Below, piece after piece: positions 14,894 to 23,800 of a stretch of 36,977 nucleotides of DNA (positions are counted from its first letter, which is position 1; each line of letters opens with the position of its first letter). Under the pieces are notes generated by a model. The model did not search any database, was not told where the DNA came from, and worked only from the letters and a program-made list of their open reading frames with translations. Source of the DNA: Deltaproteobacteria bacterium (GTDB lineage Bacteria; Desulfobacterota; Desulfarculia; Adiutricales; Adiutricaceae). The position numbers and the translations under genes are program-made. Location of the stretch: the NCBI GenBank assembly GCA_031264015.1, contig JAISET010000079.1, positions 1-36,977 on the forward strand, written 5' to 3'.

Positions 14894-17335
14894 ATGAACA
14901 CGACGCGGACGCGGCGGTTTTTGAGCGCCGCCCTGGCAATTTTGACCGGCTTCTGCCTTGTCTCCCTGCTGGCTCCGGCCTCCGGGGCCGGCGCCCAGAA
15001 CGCCCCCCTGACGGTGCCCGGCAAGAAGACCATCTTCCAGAGGGTCATCACCCACCCGGGGGCCGAGAGTTTCAACGACACCTCCGCCCGGTCCGGGGAC
15101 CCCCTCAGGCCGTTCTCGGCCCTCTACGTCTACGAGGCCATCAGCATAGACGGCGTCGACTGGCTGCGGGTGTCCTCCAACACCGGGGGCCGGGGGACGG
15201 CCTGGGTGAAAAAGTCCCTCACCTCCGAGTGGAACAAGGCCCTGGTCCTGCTCGTCAGCCCCCCCGCCAGGCGCCGCCCGCTGATGTTTTTCAAGAGCCG
15301 GGACGACCTGCTGGCCGTCGGCAGCGAGCCCAGCGTCTCCGACGCCCTGACGCGGCTGGAGGCGGAGTTCAAAAGATACCTGCGCGCCGGCGAACCGGCC
15401 CCGTCCGACTTTCCCGTGGTCAGCCTCGAGCCCCCCTACTCGGCCGGCTCCATCCCCTACGACCATTTTTATCTGATGCCCGTCTTCGACTACGACGACG
15501 TCACTTTCGACTCGGTCAAGCTCCTGCAGGTGGCCTCCGTCGACCCCGGCTACGGCGACGGCTCCGGCCCCTCGGCCGGGCCCCGGGGCGGCAGCGGCCT
15601 CTTCGCCGAGCTCAGGGCCGGCGGCGGGAGCGGGCCGCCCCGGGACGGCGGGACGCCCGGGCCTCAGGCGGGCCCGGCCCCGGCCCCGCCGCCGGGCGGC
15701 GCGTCCGGCGGCGGGATTCTCTCCGAATTTAGGGCGCTGCGCGCGGCCAGGGCGGCGGAGGAGGCCGCCCGGGGCGGGACCGGCGGGCAGGCGGCCCCGG
15801 TTTCCCCGGAGGGGCAGCTGGCCCCCGAGAACGCCGTCGCGCCCAAGGTGGGGGTGGCCTTCGTCATCGACACCTCCATCTCCATGGGGCGGTATATCGA
15901 GGGCAGCCTGCAGTTCGCCAGGGACTTTTACGACGACATGGCCAAGGAGATGCTGCCGGAGAACACCGGCCTGGCCGTGGTGGCCTTCCGCAACTCCCTG
16001 GACTTCGCCCCCGGGCTCGAGTACACCTCCAGGGTCGTCGCGGACTTCGTCACCGCCTCCGACCGCGCGGCCTTCGAGGACGCCCTGGGCGGGGTCCGGG
16101 AGGCCGCGGCCTCCTCCCACTCCTTCAGCGAGGACTCCTTCGCGGGGATTTTGACGGCCGTCAACGAGCTTGACTGGTATTCCTACGACGGGCGGATCCT
16201 GGTTCTGATCAGCGACGCCGGGCCGCTTCCCGAGACCGACTCCCTGAGGTCCACCGACCTCGGCCCCGCGGACGTCGGCGAGACTCTCAAAGCCAAGAAC
16301 ATCAAGTTCGTGGCCGTCCATTTGAAGACCCCCGCCGGCCAGGCCAACCACCGGCAGGCCGAGACCGCCTACAGGGCCCTGAGCCTGGCCGCCGCCGGCG
16401 AGGACTACTACGTCGACATCGTCCCGACGGAGGGCGGGCAGGCGGGCGAGGTGACCTTCGGGACCGCGGCCAGGATGCTCATGCGCAACATCACCATGAT
16501 CACCCTGGACGACGCCTCGGACGACGTCCCGGCCCTGGCCGCCCTGGACGACGCCCTGGACGACGCCCCGGCCTCGGACGGGGCGGCGGCCGCCGGCGCC
16601 CCGACGGCCGGGAAGCCGCCCATCGAGAGCCTGGACTATCTGATGGACCAGGTCTCCGAGGAGGCCGAGCAGAGCAGGAGGCTCAGGGCGGGCGAGGGGG
16701 CCGTGGTCGACTCGTCCCTGCCCGCGAGCGACGACCCGGCGGTCCTCAGGGCGAGCCGGATCGGCAACATGCTCGGGAATTCCATCATGCTGGAGTATCT
16801 GGGCGGCTTCAACCAGGTCAGGGCGCCCTCGGTGGTGCGCTCCTGGATCCCCGACAAGGACCTGTCGCTTCTGGACGGGGAGGAGGGCCTGGAGGTGCCC
16901 ACGGTGGAGGTGGCGGTCCTGGTTTCCAAAAACCAGCTGAGCACTTTAAGCGGCCACCTGCGGGTCGTCTTGGAGCAGGCCGACAGGAGTCTGGACACCC
17001 AGTCGCGGGATTTTTTCCAGAGCGTCATCGACGCCTCGGCCCAGATCAGCACCGACCCCAACCAGTTCGTTCTGACCCCGAACACGAAGCTCTCCGAGCT
17101 TGGTCTTCTGGCCGAGTTTCTGTCGGATCTTCCCTACAAGAGCCAGATCATGGGCATGACGGAGTCGGACTGGTACAACATGAGCGCCATGGAGCAGGAC
17201 GCCTTTGTCAGGCGCCTGCGCTCCAAGCTCCTGACCTACGACAACTATGACAAGGACACCGCCAACTGGGCCAACTTCGACGAGGCCGACCCCGGCGAGT
17301 GGCTCTTCAGGGTGCCGCTGAGCCAGCTGCCCTAG
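14894..17335 (+). CDS. Secreted von Willebrand A protein, PpkA-periplasmic-like
   Basis: An 813-residue exported protein. Residues 1-34 are a signal peptide (cleavage near GAGAQ). Residues about 70-115 look like an SH3-type domain (SIDGVDWLRV, GTAWVKKSL). About 222-320 is a Gly/Pro/Ala-rich linker. The VWA domain (about 320-530) has the metal-site motif DTSIS at 326-330 and FVAVHLKTPAG late in the fold. The C-terminal part (about 650-813), with SDLPYKSQIMGMTESDWYNM and closing VPLSQLP, resembles the periplasmic end of the type VI secretion kinase PpkA as I recall it. No kinase domain or membrane anchor is present. The stop is TAG, and the ABC ATPase begins 55 bases downstream. Function is inferred from the neighbours. 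Confidence 0.75.
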   Translation: MNTTRTRRFLSAALAILTGFCLVSLLAPASGAGAQNAPLTVPGKKTIFQRVITHPGAESFNDTSARSGDPLRPFSALYVYEAISIDGVDWLRVSSNTGGRGTAWVKKSLTSEWNKALVLLVSPPARRRPLMFFKSRDDLLAVGSEPSVSDALTRLEAEFKRYLRAGEPAPSDFPVVSLEPPYSAGSIPYDHFYLMPVFDYDDVTFDSVKLLQVASVDPGYGDGSGPSAGPRGGSGLFAELRAGGGSGPPRDGGTPGPQAGPAPAPPPGGASGGGILSEFRALRAARAAEEAARGGTGGQAAPVSPEGQLAPENAVAPKVGVAFVIDTSISMGRYIEGSLQFARDFYDDMAKEMLPENTGLAVVAFRNSLDFAPGLEYTSRVVADFVTASDRAAFEDALGGVREAAASSHSFSEDSFAGILTAVNELDWYSYDGRILVLISDAGPLPETDSLRSTDLGPADVGETLKAKNIKFVAVHLKTPAGQANHRQAETAYRALSLAAAGEDYYVDIVPTEGGQAGEVTFGTAARMLMRNITMITLDDASDDVPALAALDDALDDAPASDGAAAAGAPTAGKPPIESLDYLMDQVSEEAEQSRRLRAGEGAVVDSSLPASDDPAVLRASRIGNMLGNSIMLEYLGGFNQVRAPSVVRSWIPDKDLSLLDGEEGLEVPTVEVAVLVSKNQLSTLSGHLRVVLEQADRSLDTQSRDFFQSVIDASAQISTDPNQFVLTPNTKLSELGLLAEFLSDLPYKSQIMGMTESDWYNMSAMEQDAFVRRLRSKLLTYDNYDKDTANWANFDEADPGEWLFRVPLSQLP

Positions 17336-17390
17336 GGGCCGGGGGCTTGGCCGGGGCCCGTCGGACGGCGGGCCGGGAGGGGCGTGGACG

Positions 17391-18362
17391 GTGGGAAAAA
17401 AGACCGGGGAGGCGGCCGGGGCGCCGGGCGGCGGCGGGGAGTTCAAAGAATTGTCCGTGGACCTCGACAAACCGGGGGGCCCGGACGCGGGGGAGGGGCC
17501 CGGCCGCGGGGGCCGCCCGCTCCTGAGGTTTTCCGACGTGGTCAAGACCAGGCCCGGCGGCCAGGGCTACCGGCTCAGCGTCGACAGTTTCCGGGCCTTC
17601 CGCGGCGAGCGCCTGGCCTTGATCGGCGAGTCCGGCAGCGGCAAGAGCACGTTTCTGGACATGGTGGCCATGATCCTCAAGCCCGACCTGGCCGCGGAGA
17701 TGGCCTTCCTGCCTTCGGGCGGGCCCGGGTGGCTGGATCTGTGGGCCCTCTGGCGCGGGGGCGGGAACGGCAAATTCGAGGCCCTGCGGCGCTCGGAGCT
17801 CGGCTACGTCATGCAGACCGGGGGCCTTCTGCCCTTTCTCACGGCGGCCGACAACATCGTCCTGCCCGCCAGGCTAAAGCGCGGGTTCCCGAAATCCGAG
17901 ATCAAAGACCGGCTCATGTTTCTGGCCGGACGCCTGGGCATAACCCATTTGCTGGGGAAGAGCCCGGCCAGGATCTCCGTGGGGGAGCGCCAGCGCTGCG
18001 CCGTGGCCCGCGCCTTGATCCACGACCCCGTCATGGTCCTGGCCGACGAGCCCACGGCCTCGCTGGACCCGCCCACCGCCGACAGAATCTTCGAGCTTCT
18101 CCTGGAGCTGTGCGAGGGCAGGACGCTGCTGGTCTCCACCCACGAGCGCTGGCGGGTGGCCGGGGACAATTTCCTCGTCTGGGAGATCGTCTGCGAGAAG
18201 GGCGGGGAGTCAGACCCCATAGAGGCGGCCCTGGTCAGGGCCGGGCCCGGCCCGCCGGGGACGGCCCCGCCGCGGACGGGCCCGCCGACGGCCGGACGGG
18301 GACGGCCGACGGCCGCCGCGGAGGACGGCGGCGGGCTGACGGGACCGACTCTTTTCGGATAA
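17391..18362 (+). CDS. ABC transporter ATPase, TagT/LolD-like
   Basis: A 323-residue nucleotide-binding subunit that would power the permease encoded next. Walker A is GESGSGKST (near residue 80), the Q-loop is YVMQTGG, the signature is ISVGERQR in place of LSGGQ, Walker B is VMVLADEPTASLD, and the switch histidine is in VSTHERW. The N-terminal 45 residues and the Pro/Gly-rich C-terminal 50 residues are extra to the usual LolD/MacB-type subunit of about 230. Start is a GTG at 17391, with GGAGGGG eight bases upstream. Between a VWA protein and an FtsX-type permease, it matches TagT of the TagQRST system. Transport of a substrate has not been shown for such systems. Confidence 0.85.
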   Translation: MGKKTGEAAGAPGGGGEFKELSVDLDKPGGPDAGEGPGRGGRPLLRFSDVVKTRPGGQGYRLSVDSFRAFRGERLALIGESGSGKSTFLDMVAMILKPDLAAEMAFLPSGGPGWLDLWALWRGGGNGKFEALRRSELGYVMQTGGLLPFLTAADNIVLPARLKRGFPKSEIKDRLMFLAGRLGITHLLGKSPARISVGERQRCAVARALIHDPVMVLADEPTASLDPPTADRIFELLLELCEGRTLLVSTHERWRVAGDNFLVWEIVCEKGGESDPIEAALVRAGPGPPGTAPPRTGPPTAGRGRPTAAAEDGGGLTGPTLFG

Positions 18363-18441
18363 GTTTCGCCTCGTCCGCGGCCGGTATTTTTAACCGCGGG
18401 CCGCCGGCCCGCGTCAGCCGCCGTCCGCGCCGGACGTCCTC

Positions 18442-19692
18442 ATGTCCGGCCGGGCATGGCCCCCGCAGGAGCTCGCCACGCTCACCGTCCTCTCATTGGC
18501 CCTGAGGCGCTACCGCCACGACTGGCTTTATTCCTTGTGCGCCGTCTTTTCCATGGTCGCCTTTCTGACGCCCATGCTGACGGTCCTGGGGATCCGCGAC
18601 GGCGTCGTGGGCACGATGACCCGCAGGCTCCTGGAGAACCCCCGCAACATGGAGCTCTCCCCCTCGGGCAACCAGTCCTTCAGGCCGGAGTTTTTCGACG
18701 GGCTGCGGCGGCACCCCGACGCGGCCTTTCTGGTGCCCGAGACCCGCTCCATCTCGGCCGCCGTCAACCTGGCCGTCCGGGGGCGGCCGTCCTTCGACGC
18801 CGACCTGGCGGCCACGGCCCCCGGGGACCCGATTCTCGCCATGGCCGGGCTGGCCTTTCCGGAGGGGCGCGACCTGGCCCCCGGCGAGATCTTCGTCTCC
18901 GAGGCGGTGGCCGAGAAGCTGGGCCTCTCCGCCGGCTCCGAGCTGACGGGCCGGGCGGGCCGCAGGCGCGGCGGGGCGGCCGAGTCCGCCTCGCTGCCCA
19001 TGACGGTCCTGGGCGTCGTCCCCGGCCACGCCGTCGCCGGCTACAAGGTCTTCTGCTCGCTCGCCTTCGAGGAGATGGTCGAGGACTACCGCACGGGCTA
19101 CGGGGTGCCGGAGCTCGGCTGGGAGGGCCCCGAGAACCCCTCCCCGGGCCGTCTGTTCGCCAGGTTCCGCCTCTACTCCAAGGACCTCGACGGGGTGGGG
19201 CGGCTGCGCGCCCACCTCCTGGCGCTCGACGTGGAGACGGTGACCCAGGCCGCGCAGATAGAGCTGGTCAAAAATCTCGACCGCTCCTTCACCGTGGTCT
19301 TCTTAGCCTTGTTCGCCGTGGTGGGCGGCGGGGCCTTCGCCTCGGCCGCCAGCGGCTCCACCGACCAGGTGGTCAAGATGAGACGCTCGCTGGCCGTCCT
19401 GTCCCTGCTGGGGATGGGCCGCCCGAGGCTCCTGTTCTTCACCATGTCCCAGGCGTCCCTGACGGGGGCCCTGGCCTCGATGATCGCCAGCCTCCTGTTT
19501 CTGGGGCTGGCCGCCGTCCTCAACACCTATTTCACCGGCGGCTTCGGGGGGGGGGAGGCCGTCTGCAGCCTGGCCCCCTGGAAGCTGGCCGCGGCGGGTC
19601 TTCTGACCACCGCCTTCGTCACCTGCGCCTCGGGCTGCGCCTACGGCAGCCTGGCCGGCATAGAGCCGTCAGAGGGAATGCGAGATGTCTGA
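18442..19692 (+). CDS. ABC transporter permease, FtsX/MacB type (TagS-like)
   Basis: A 416-residue inner-membrane protein with the MacB/LolC layout: one membrane helix near residues 30-55 (SLCAVFSMVAFLTPMLTV), a periplasmic domain of about 220 residues, then three helices (VVFLALFAVVGGGAFAS; ASLTGALASMIASLLFLGLA; LLTTAFVTCASGCAYG). The C-terminal half is the FtsX domain. It pairs with the ATPase 79 bases upstream. The SUMF1-type gene overlaps its end by eight bases, implying translational coupling. In Pseudomonas, TagS is the corresponding permease and acts with TagQ, TagR and TagT upstream of PpkA; that assignment here rests on order and domains. Confidence 0.83.
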   Translation: MSGRAWPPQELATLTVLSLALRRYRHDWLYSLCAVFSMVAFLTPMLTVLGIRDGVVGTMTRRLLENPRNMELSPSGNQSFRPEFFDGLRRHPDAAFLVPETRSISAAVNLAVRGRPSFDADLAATAPGDPILAMAGLAFPEGRDLAPGEIFVSEAVAEKLGLSAGSELTGRAGRRRGGAAESASLPMTVLGVVPGHAVAGYKVFCSLAFEEMVEDYRTGYGVPELGWEGPENPSPGRLFARFRLYSKDLDGVGRLRAHLLALDVETVTQAAQIELVKNLDRSFTVVFLALFAVVGGGAFASAASGSTDQVVKMRRSLAVLSLLGMGRPRLLFFTMSQASLTGALASMIASLLFLGLAAVLNTYFTGGFGGGEAVCSLAPWKLAAAGLLTTAFVTCASGCAYGSLAGIEPSEGMRDV

Positions 19693-21637
19693 GCCCGCCG
19701 GCCGCCCCCCGGGGCGCGCCTTCCGACCGCCGGGGCCGGCGCCCGCCTTTTGTTCGAGGCTGGCCGCGGCGGCGCTCGTCCTGCTGCTGGCCGTGATTTT
19801 TTCCCCGTCCCCGGCGTCAGGAGCCGACCCGGCCCCGGCGTCCGCAGCCGACCCGTCCCCGGCGTCCGGAGCCGACCCGTCCCCGGCGTCCGGAGCCGGC
19901 CCGTCCCCGGCGTCCGCAGCCGGCCCGGCCCCGGCGTCCGCAGCCGACCCGGCCTGGCACGACCCCCGCCCGGCCGAGGGCGACGTCGGGCTGCCCATGC
20001 CCTGCGGGCTGTCGATGGTCTTCAGACCCGTCGCCGTGCCCGCCGCGGGGTACCTCGACGACCTGGGCCGGAGGCAGGGCTATTTCGGGCGGGGCTCCGA
20101 CGGCCTGGCCGACAGACCCCGCCAGGCCCACGTGGCCTCGTCCATGACCCTGCGGGACCTTCCCGAGCGGTACCGCGCCGCGGTCGGGAAGCATCTGGGG
20201 GACCGCGCCGGGGACCAGATATATCTGATCGGCAAGTACGAGGTCAGCGCCGGCCAGTGGGACGCCGTGACCGCGGGCTGCGGCGCCCTGGGGCCCGGCT
20301 CGGAGCTGCCCAAGAGCGGCGTCTCCTGGTTTGACGCCGTCAATTTTTATTCCCGGTACATGAGCTGGCTGGTGGAAAACGCCCCGGAGTTTCTGCCGTC
20401 CTTCGAGGGCGACGCCAAATACGTCGGCCAGGTCAGGCTGCCCACCGAGGAGGAATGGGAGTACGCGGCCAGGGGCGGCCATCTGGCCCCGCCGCCCGGC
20501 CCGTCCGGGGCGCCGGCGGTCTGGGCCGAGACCGGGCGGGCCAGGGACTACGCCCGATACGCCCCCGACGACGACGCCCGGAACGGCGGCGACGGAAGCG
20601 ACGACGACGCCCGGCGCGGGGAAATCTCGGGCTCGCCCGGCCCCATAGGGGCGCTGGCCCCCAATCTTTTGGGCCTGCACGACACCGCCGGAAACGTGGC
20701 CGAGACGACCGGCGACCTGTTTCAGATGACCGCGGGGGGCAGGCTGCACGGGGCCGCGGGCGGGTTTTTGCTCAAGGGCGGCAGCCACGCCGACTCCCTG
20801 GACATGATCGACCCGGGGCGGAGAAGGGAGTCGCCTTTCTTCGACGTCGGCGGCGCCGTCCGCCCGGCCGACGCCGGGCTCAGGCTGGCCTTGGCCGGCG
20901 TCAACACCCCGGGCCAGACCAGGCTGGCCAGGCTCGACGGCGAGTTCAAGGCGCGCGGGGAGGCCGGGGAAAAAGCCGGGGTCGCGGAATCCGCTGACGC
21001 GGGCGACCCCGGGGCCGGGCCGCCGGCCGCGGACTCCGCCGGACGCGTGCGGGCCCTGTCGGCCTCCGCGGACGACCCCGGCCTGCGGGCGGCCCTGGAG
21101 ACGGTGGCCGGGGACATCTTGGAATACGAGGCGCTCAAGGCGGCCCTCGACGAGAGCGAAATCCAGGGCCTCTGCCGGGCCGTTCTCTACGCCGCGTACG
21201 GCATCAGGGACACGTCGTTGAGACGCAATCTGGCCGTCAACAGGATCAGGCTCCTGGGGCTCGACCTCGAGGACGCCGAAAGCGCCTTGCGGGCGGCCGC
21301 GAACAAGGCCGAGCGGGCCCGGGCCCGAGAGGGGGCCGACGTCGTCCGCCAGGCCGTCGACGACTCCAGGGAGGGCCTGAAGCAGTTCCAGATATCTCTG
21401 GAAAGCCAGTTCGCCTACTTTAAGTCCCTGCTGCAGGACGTCTCCCGATTCGACCGGGAGACCGTCGCCCGGATCAACGCCGCCGTCGGCCGCGAGTTTC
21501 AGGGCGACGACAGTTATTCCCGGACCATGCGGCACGCCTTCGAGGCGGCCGGCCGCTGCGTCGACCTGGCCATGGCCGGCCGCGTCAACTCGATCAAGCT
21601 CGACGACGTGGCCCTGCCGATTCCCCGGGAAAAGTGA
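19685..21637 (+). CDS. Secreted SUMF1-fold protein (TagR-like), first copy
   Basis: A 650-residue exported protein. A signal peptide lies at about 22-46 (LAAAALVLLLAVIFSPSPASGA), followed by six 8-residue Ala/Ser/Pro/Asp repeats. The SUMF1/formylglycine-generating-enzyme fold covers about 95-405: LIGKYEVSAGQWDAV, SGVSWFDAVNFYSRYMSWL, VRLPTEEEWEYAARGGH, LLGLHDTAGNVAETTGD and LLKGGSHADS. Residues about 430-640 are mostly helical with probable coiled coil. The copper-binding cysteines of true formylglycine-generating enzymes are not apparent, as in other binding-type members. In Pseudomonas TagR, with this fold, promotes PpkA activation. Start overlaps tagS-like by eight bases. Confidence 0.82.
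   Translation: MSEPAGRPPGRAFRPPGPAPAFCSRLAAAALVLLLAVIFSPSPASGADPAPASAADPSPASGADPSPASGAGPSPASAAGPAPASAADPAWHDPRPAEGDVGLPMPCGLSMVFRPVAVPAAGYLDDLGRRQGYFGRGSDGLADRPRQAHVASSMTLRDLPERYRAAVGKHLGDRAGDQIYLIGKYEVSAGQWDAVTAGCGALGPGSELPKSGVSWFDAVNFYSRYMSWLVENAPEFLPSFEGDAKYVGQVRLPTEEEWEYAARGGHLAPPPGPSGAPAVWAETGRARDYARYAPDDDARNGGDGSDDDARRGEISGSPGPIGALAPNLLGLHDTAGNVAETTGDLFQMTAGGRLHGAAGGFLLKGGSHADSLDMIDPGRRRESPFFDVGGAVRPADAGLRLALAGVNTPGQTRLARLDGEFKARGEAGEKAGVAESADAGDPGAGPPAADSAGRVRALSASADDPGLRAALETVAGDILEYEALKAALDESEIQGLCRAVLYAAYGIRDTSLRRNLAVNRIRLLGLDLEDAESALRAAANKAERARAREGADVVRQAVDDSREGLKQFQISLESQFAYFKSLLQDVSRFDRETVARINAAVGREFQGDDSYSRTMRHAFEAAGRCVDLAMAGRVNSIKLDDVALPIPREK
19806..19952. repeat. 24-bp coding tandem repeat
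   Basis: Six copies of a 24-bp unit (of the form ccccggcgtccgcagccgaccc plus two bases) lie just after the signal-peptide codons of the SUMF1-type gene. Each encodes eight residues of type PASAADPA, so copy number can change without breaking the frame. Confidence 0.92.
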
Positions 21638-21681
21638 CGGGGCCGGCCTCGTCGCCGCCTCGTCGGACGGGCGTTTGAAAT

Positions 21682-23535
21682 ATGGAAAATAAAAAAATTA
21701 AACTTAAACAGCCCGCCCGCGCGCCGGGCGTTCGAGGCTTTAAGGACATGAGCGCGTCGTCGTCGGAGACCGCGGCAGGCGGCATGGTTCGGGAGCCGGG
21801 AAGACTTGCCGCCAAGGCCCCGCTCGTCTGCGGCCTTCTTCTTTTCCTCGTCCTGCTTTGTCCCGCCGACATCCAGGCCGCCATCGCCCGCAAGGCCGAC
21901 GCCGACCCGGCCGCGTCCTTCAATCCCAAGGCGGCGCCCGGCGACCTGTCCCTGCCCATGCCCTGCGGCCTGTCCCTGGTCTTCAGGGCCGTCTCCCTGC
22001 CGGTGTCGGGGAGGCTGATGGACATGGAGCTCTTTTTGGGCACGGGTCTGGAGGACGTCCGCCCCTTCGTCGAGCGCAGGCGCCGGGCTTTTCTAAGCTC
22101 CGCCATGTATCTGGACAACCTGGCCGAGGAGATGCGGGCGTCCGCGGCGGACTCCCTGGGCCGTCTTTCCTCCGACCCGCTCTATCTCATGGGCAAGTAC
22201 GAGGTGACCCGCGGCCAGTGGGACGCCGTCATGAGCGCGGACTGCCGCGGGAGTCTCGGCGCGGATTCGGCCAGGCCCAAGGTCGACGTCGCCTGGGCCG
22301 AGGTCCAGGACTTCACCGTCAGATATATGGAATGGCTGCTGGCCAACCACCCCGACAAGCTGCCCCGGTTTCCCGGGGACGAGAGGGCCGTGGGGGTGGT
22401 CAGGCTGCCGCTGGAAAGCGAGTGGGAGTACGCCGCCAGGGGCGGCCACGAGGTCGGCCAGGACGACCTCCGGACGACCGACTTCTTCGCCGTCTCCGAC
22501 GCCAGGGAATACGGTCTGTTCAACGCCCCCGGCTACAACGTCGAGAACGAGCCGGGCGACATAGGCCGCTGGAAGCCCAACCCCCTGGGGCTGCACGACA
22601 CGGCCGGCAACGTCGCCGAGATGACCATGAGCGCCTTCAGAATGGTGGTCGACCTCCGTCCGCACGGGGCCGGCGGCGGCTACGTCAGAAAGGGCGGCTC
22701 CTTCAGGTCCGACGAGGCCTCGGCCTATCCGGGGCGCCGCGTCGAGGTCCCCCAGTTTTACGCCGACGGGCCCACCAAGGCCAACGACCTGGGCTTCAGA
22801 CTGGCGCTGGCGGCCCCGGCGGCCATGGGCTCCGGGCGGGGCCGGGACGAGCTTTTGGACGAGCTGGCCCGGACGGCCGGACTCGAGCCCGAGGAGGCCG
22901 CTCCCGCGGCCTCCATGAGCGCCGCCGAGCTGGCCGCCCTGAGCCCCGCCCAGAAGGTCGGGAGCCTCATGCGATCCTTCGGGGACGCCGAGACCAAGGC
23001 CCTGCTGGAGGGGGTCAAAAACGACTTCTCCGACATGAACGTCGTGGCGGCCAGACAAACCCAGGCCATCGTCAGGACAAACTGCCGCAGTTTGATGTTC
23101 ATGGTCTATTCAATGTACAATACGGAAACCAGAAGGCGCGACGCCGACACCGACGCCCGCAACCAAAGGGAGAGCATCAAGTGGCTCGAGGAGATCAGGC
23201 CGGACGCCTCGGGCGACCAGCTGAAAACCATCGACCAGGCCCTGGCCAGATTTAAAACGACCGAGGAGGCGGCCCTGGCCCAGGCCCGGGATCTGGAGAG
23301 TTCTCTTTCCGGACAGTTCGCCCATTACTCCGAGCTTCTCGGCCGGCACGGGGAGTTCCCCAGGGAGGTGGTCGACCAGGTCATGCGGCACCTGCGCCAG
23401 GACATCAAGGGCGACCACCTCCACGCGCGGGCCATGAAAGCCGCCTACGACCAGGTGAGCCGGGATTTGGGGCGCTGGAGAAGCGGGCGGACGGACGACG
23501 TCGACGTCGGCTCGATTCTGGCCAACTCCCCCTGA
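21682..23535 (+). CDS. Secreted SUMF1-fold protein (TagR-like), second copy
   Basis: A 617-residue paralogue of the preceding protein, without the 8-residue repeats. A hydrophobic export signal lies at about 48-68 (LVCGLLLFLVLLCPADIQA). The SUMF1 fold spans about 90-375: LPMPCGLSLVFRAVSLP, YLMGKYEVTRGQWDAVM, VRLPLESEWEYAARGGH, PLGLHDTAGNVAEMT, VRKGGSFRSDEAS and LGFRLALA. The last 230 residues are helical. The ATG at 21682 lies in an AT-rich patch with no clear ribosome site; ATGs at 21748 and 21784 would shorten the long cytosolic lead before the signal and may be the real start. It begins 44 bases after the first copy. Confidence 0.8.
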   Translation: MENKKIKLKQPARAPGVRGFKDMSASSSETAAGGMVREPGRLAAKAPLVCGLLLFLVLLCPADIQAAIARKADADPAASFNPKAAPGDLSLPMPCGLSLVFRAVSLPVSGRLMDMELFLGTGLEDVRPFVERRRRAFLSSAMYLDNLAEEMRASAADSLGRLSSDPLYLMGKYEVTRGQWDAVMSADCRGSLGADSARPKVDVAWAEVQDFTVRYMEWLLANHPDKLPRFPGDERAVGVVRLPLESEWEYAARGGHEVGQDDLRTTDFFAVSDAREYGLFNAPGYNVENEPGDIGRWKPNPLGLHDTAGNVAEMTMSAFRMVVDLRPHGAGGGYVRKGGSFRSDEASAYPGRRVEVPQFYADGPTKANDLGFRLALAAPAAMGSGRGRDELLDELARTAGLEPEEAAPAASMSAAELAALSPAQKVGSLMRSFGDAETKALLEGVKNDFSDMNVVAARQTQAIVRTNCRSLMFMVYSMYNTETRRRDADTDARNQRESIKWLEEIRPDASGDQLKTIDQALARFKTTEEAALAQARDLESSLSGQFAHYSELLGRHGEFPREVVDQVMRHLRQDIKGDHLHARAMKAAYDQVSRDLGRWRSGRTDDVDVGSILANSP

Positions 23536-23601
23536 GGCGCCGGGCCGCGCCGCGGGCCAAAAATTCGGTTTTTGGAAATGACGCCGGGGGTTTCGTCCCA
23601 A

Positions 23602-23630
23602 TTGACAAGGCGGCGTCTTTGGGTTAACTT
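23602..23630 (+). promoter_or_regulatory. Probable sigma-70 promoter for the lipoprotein gene
   Basis: TTGACA (23602-23607), a 17-base spacer and TAACTT (23625-23630) form a near-consensus pair. Transcription from about 23637 would give a leader of about 164 bases before the lipoprotein ATG, so this last gene of the module may be expressed separately. Confidence 0.55.
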
Positions 23631-23800
23631 GAGGGCGTCGGTCCGCCTCCCCCGCGACATTTCGTCCGTCGGCGCGCGAATTAAACATATGTCCTGTTGT
23701 CAGGCATGAATTAATATGACGACGGCTTTGTCGCCGACTGTGAGTCGTAATTAGCCGTCCAAACATTTTTCGTCACCCCACCAACTCCCAAGGAGATTCG

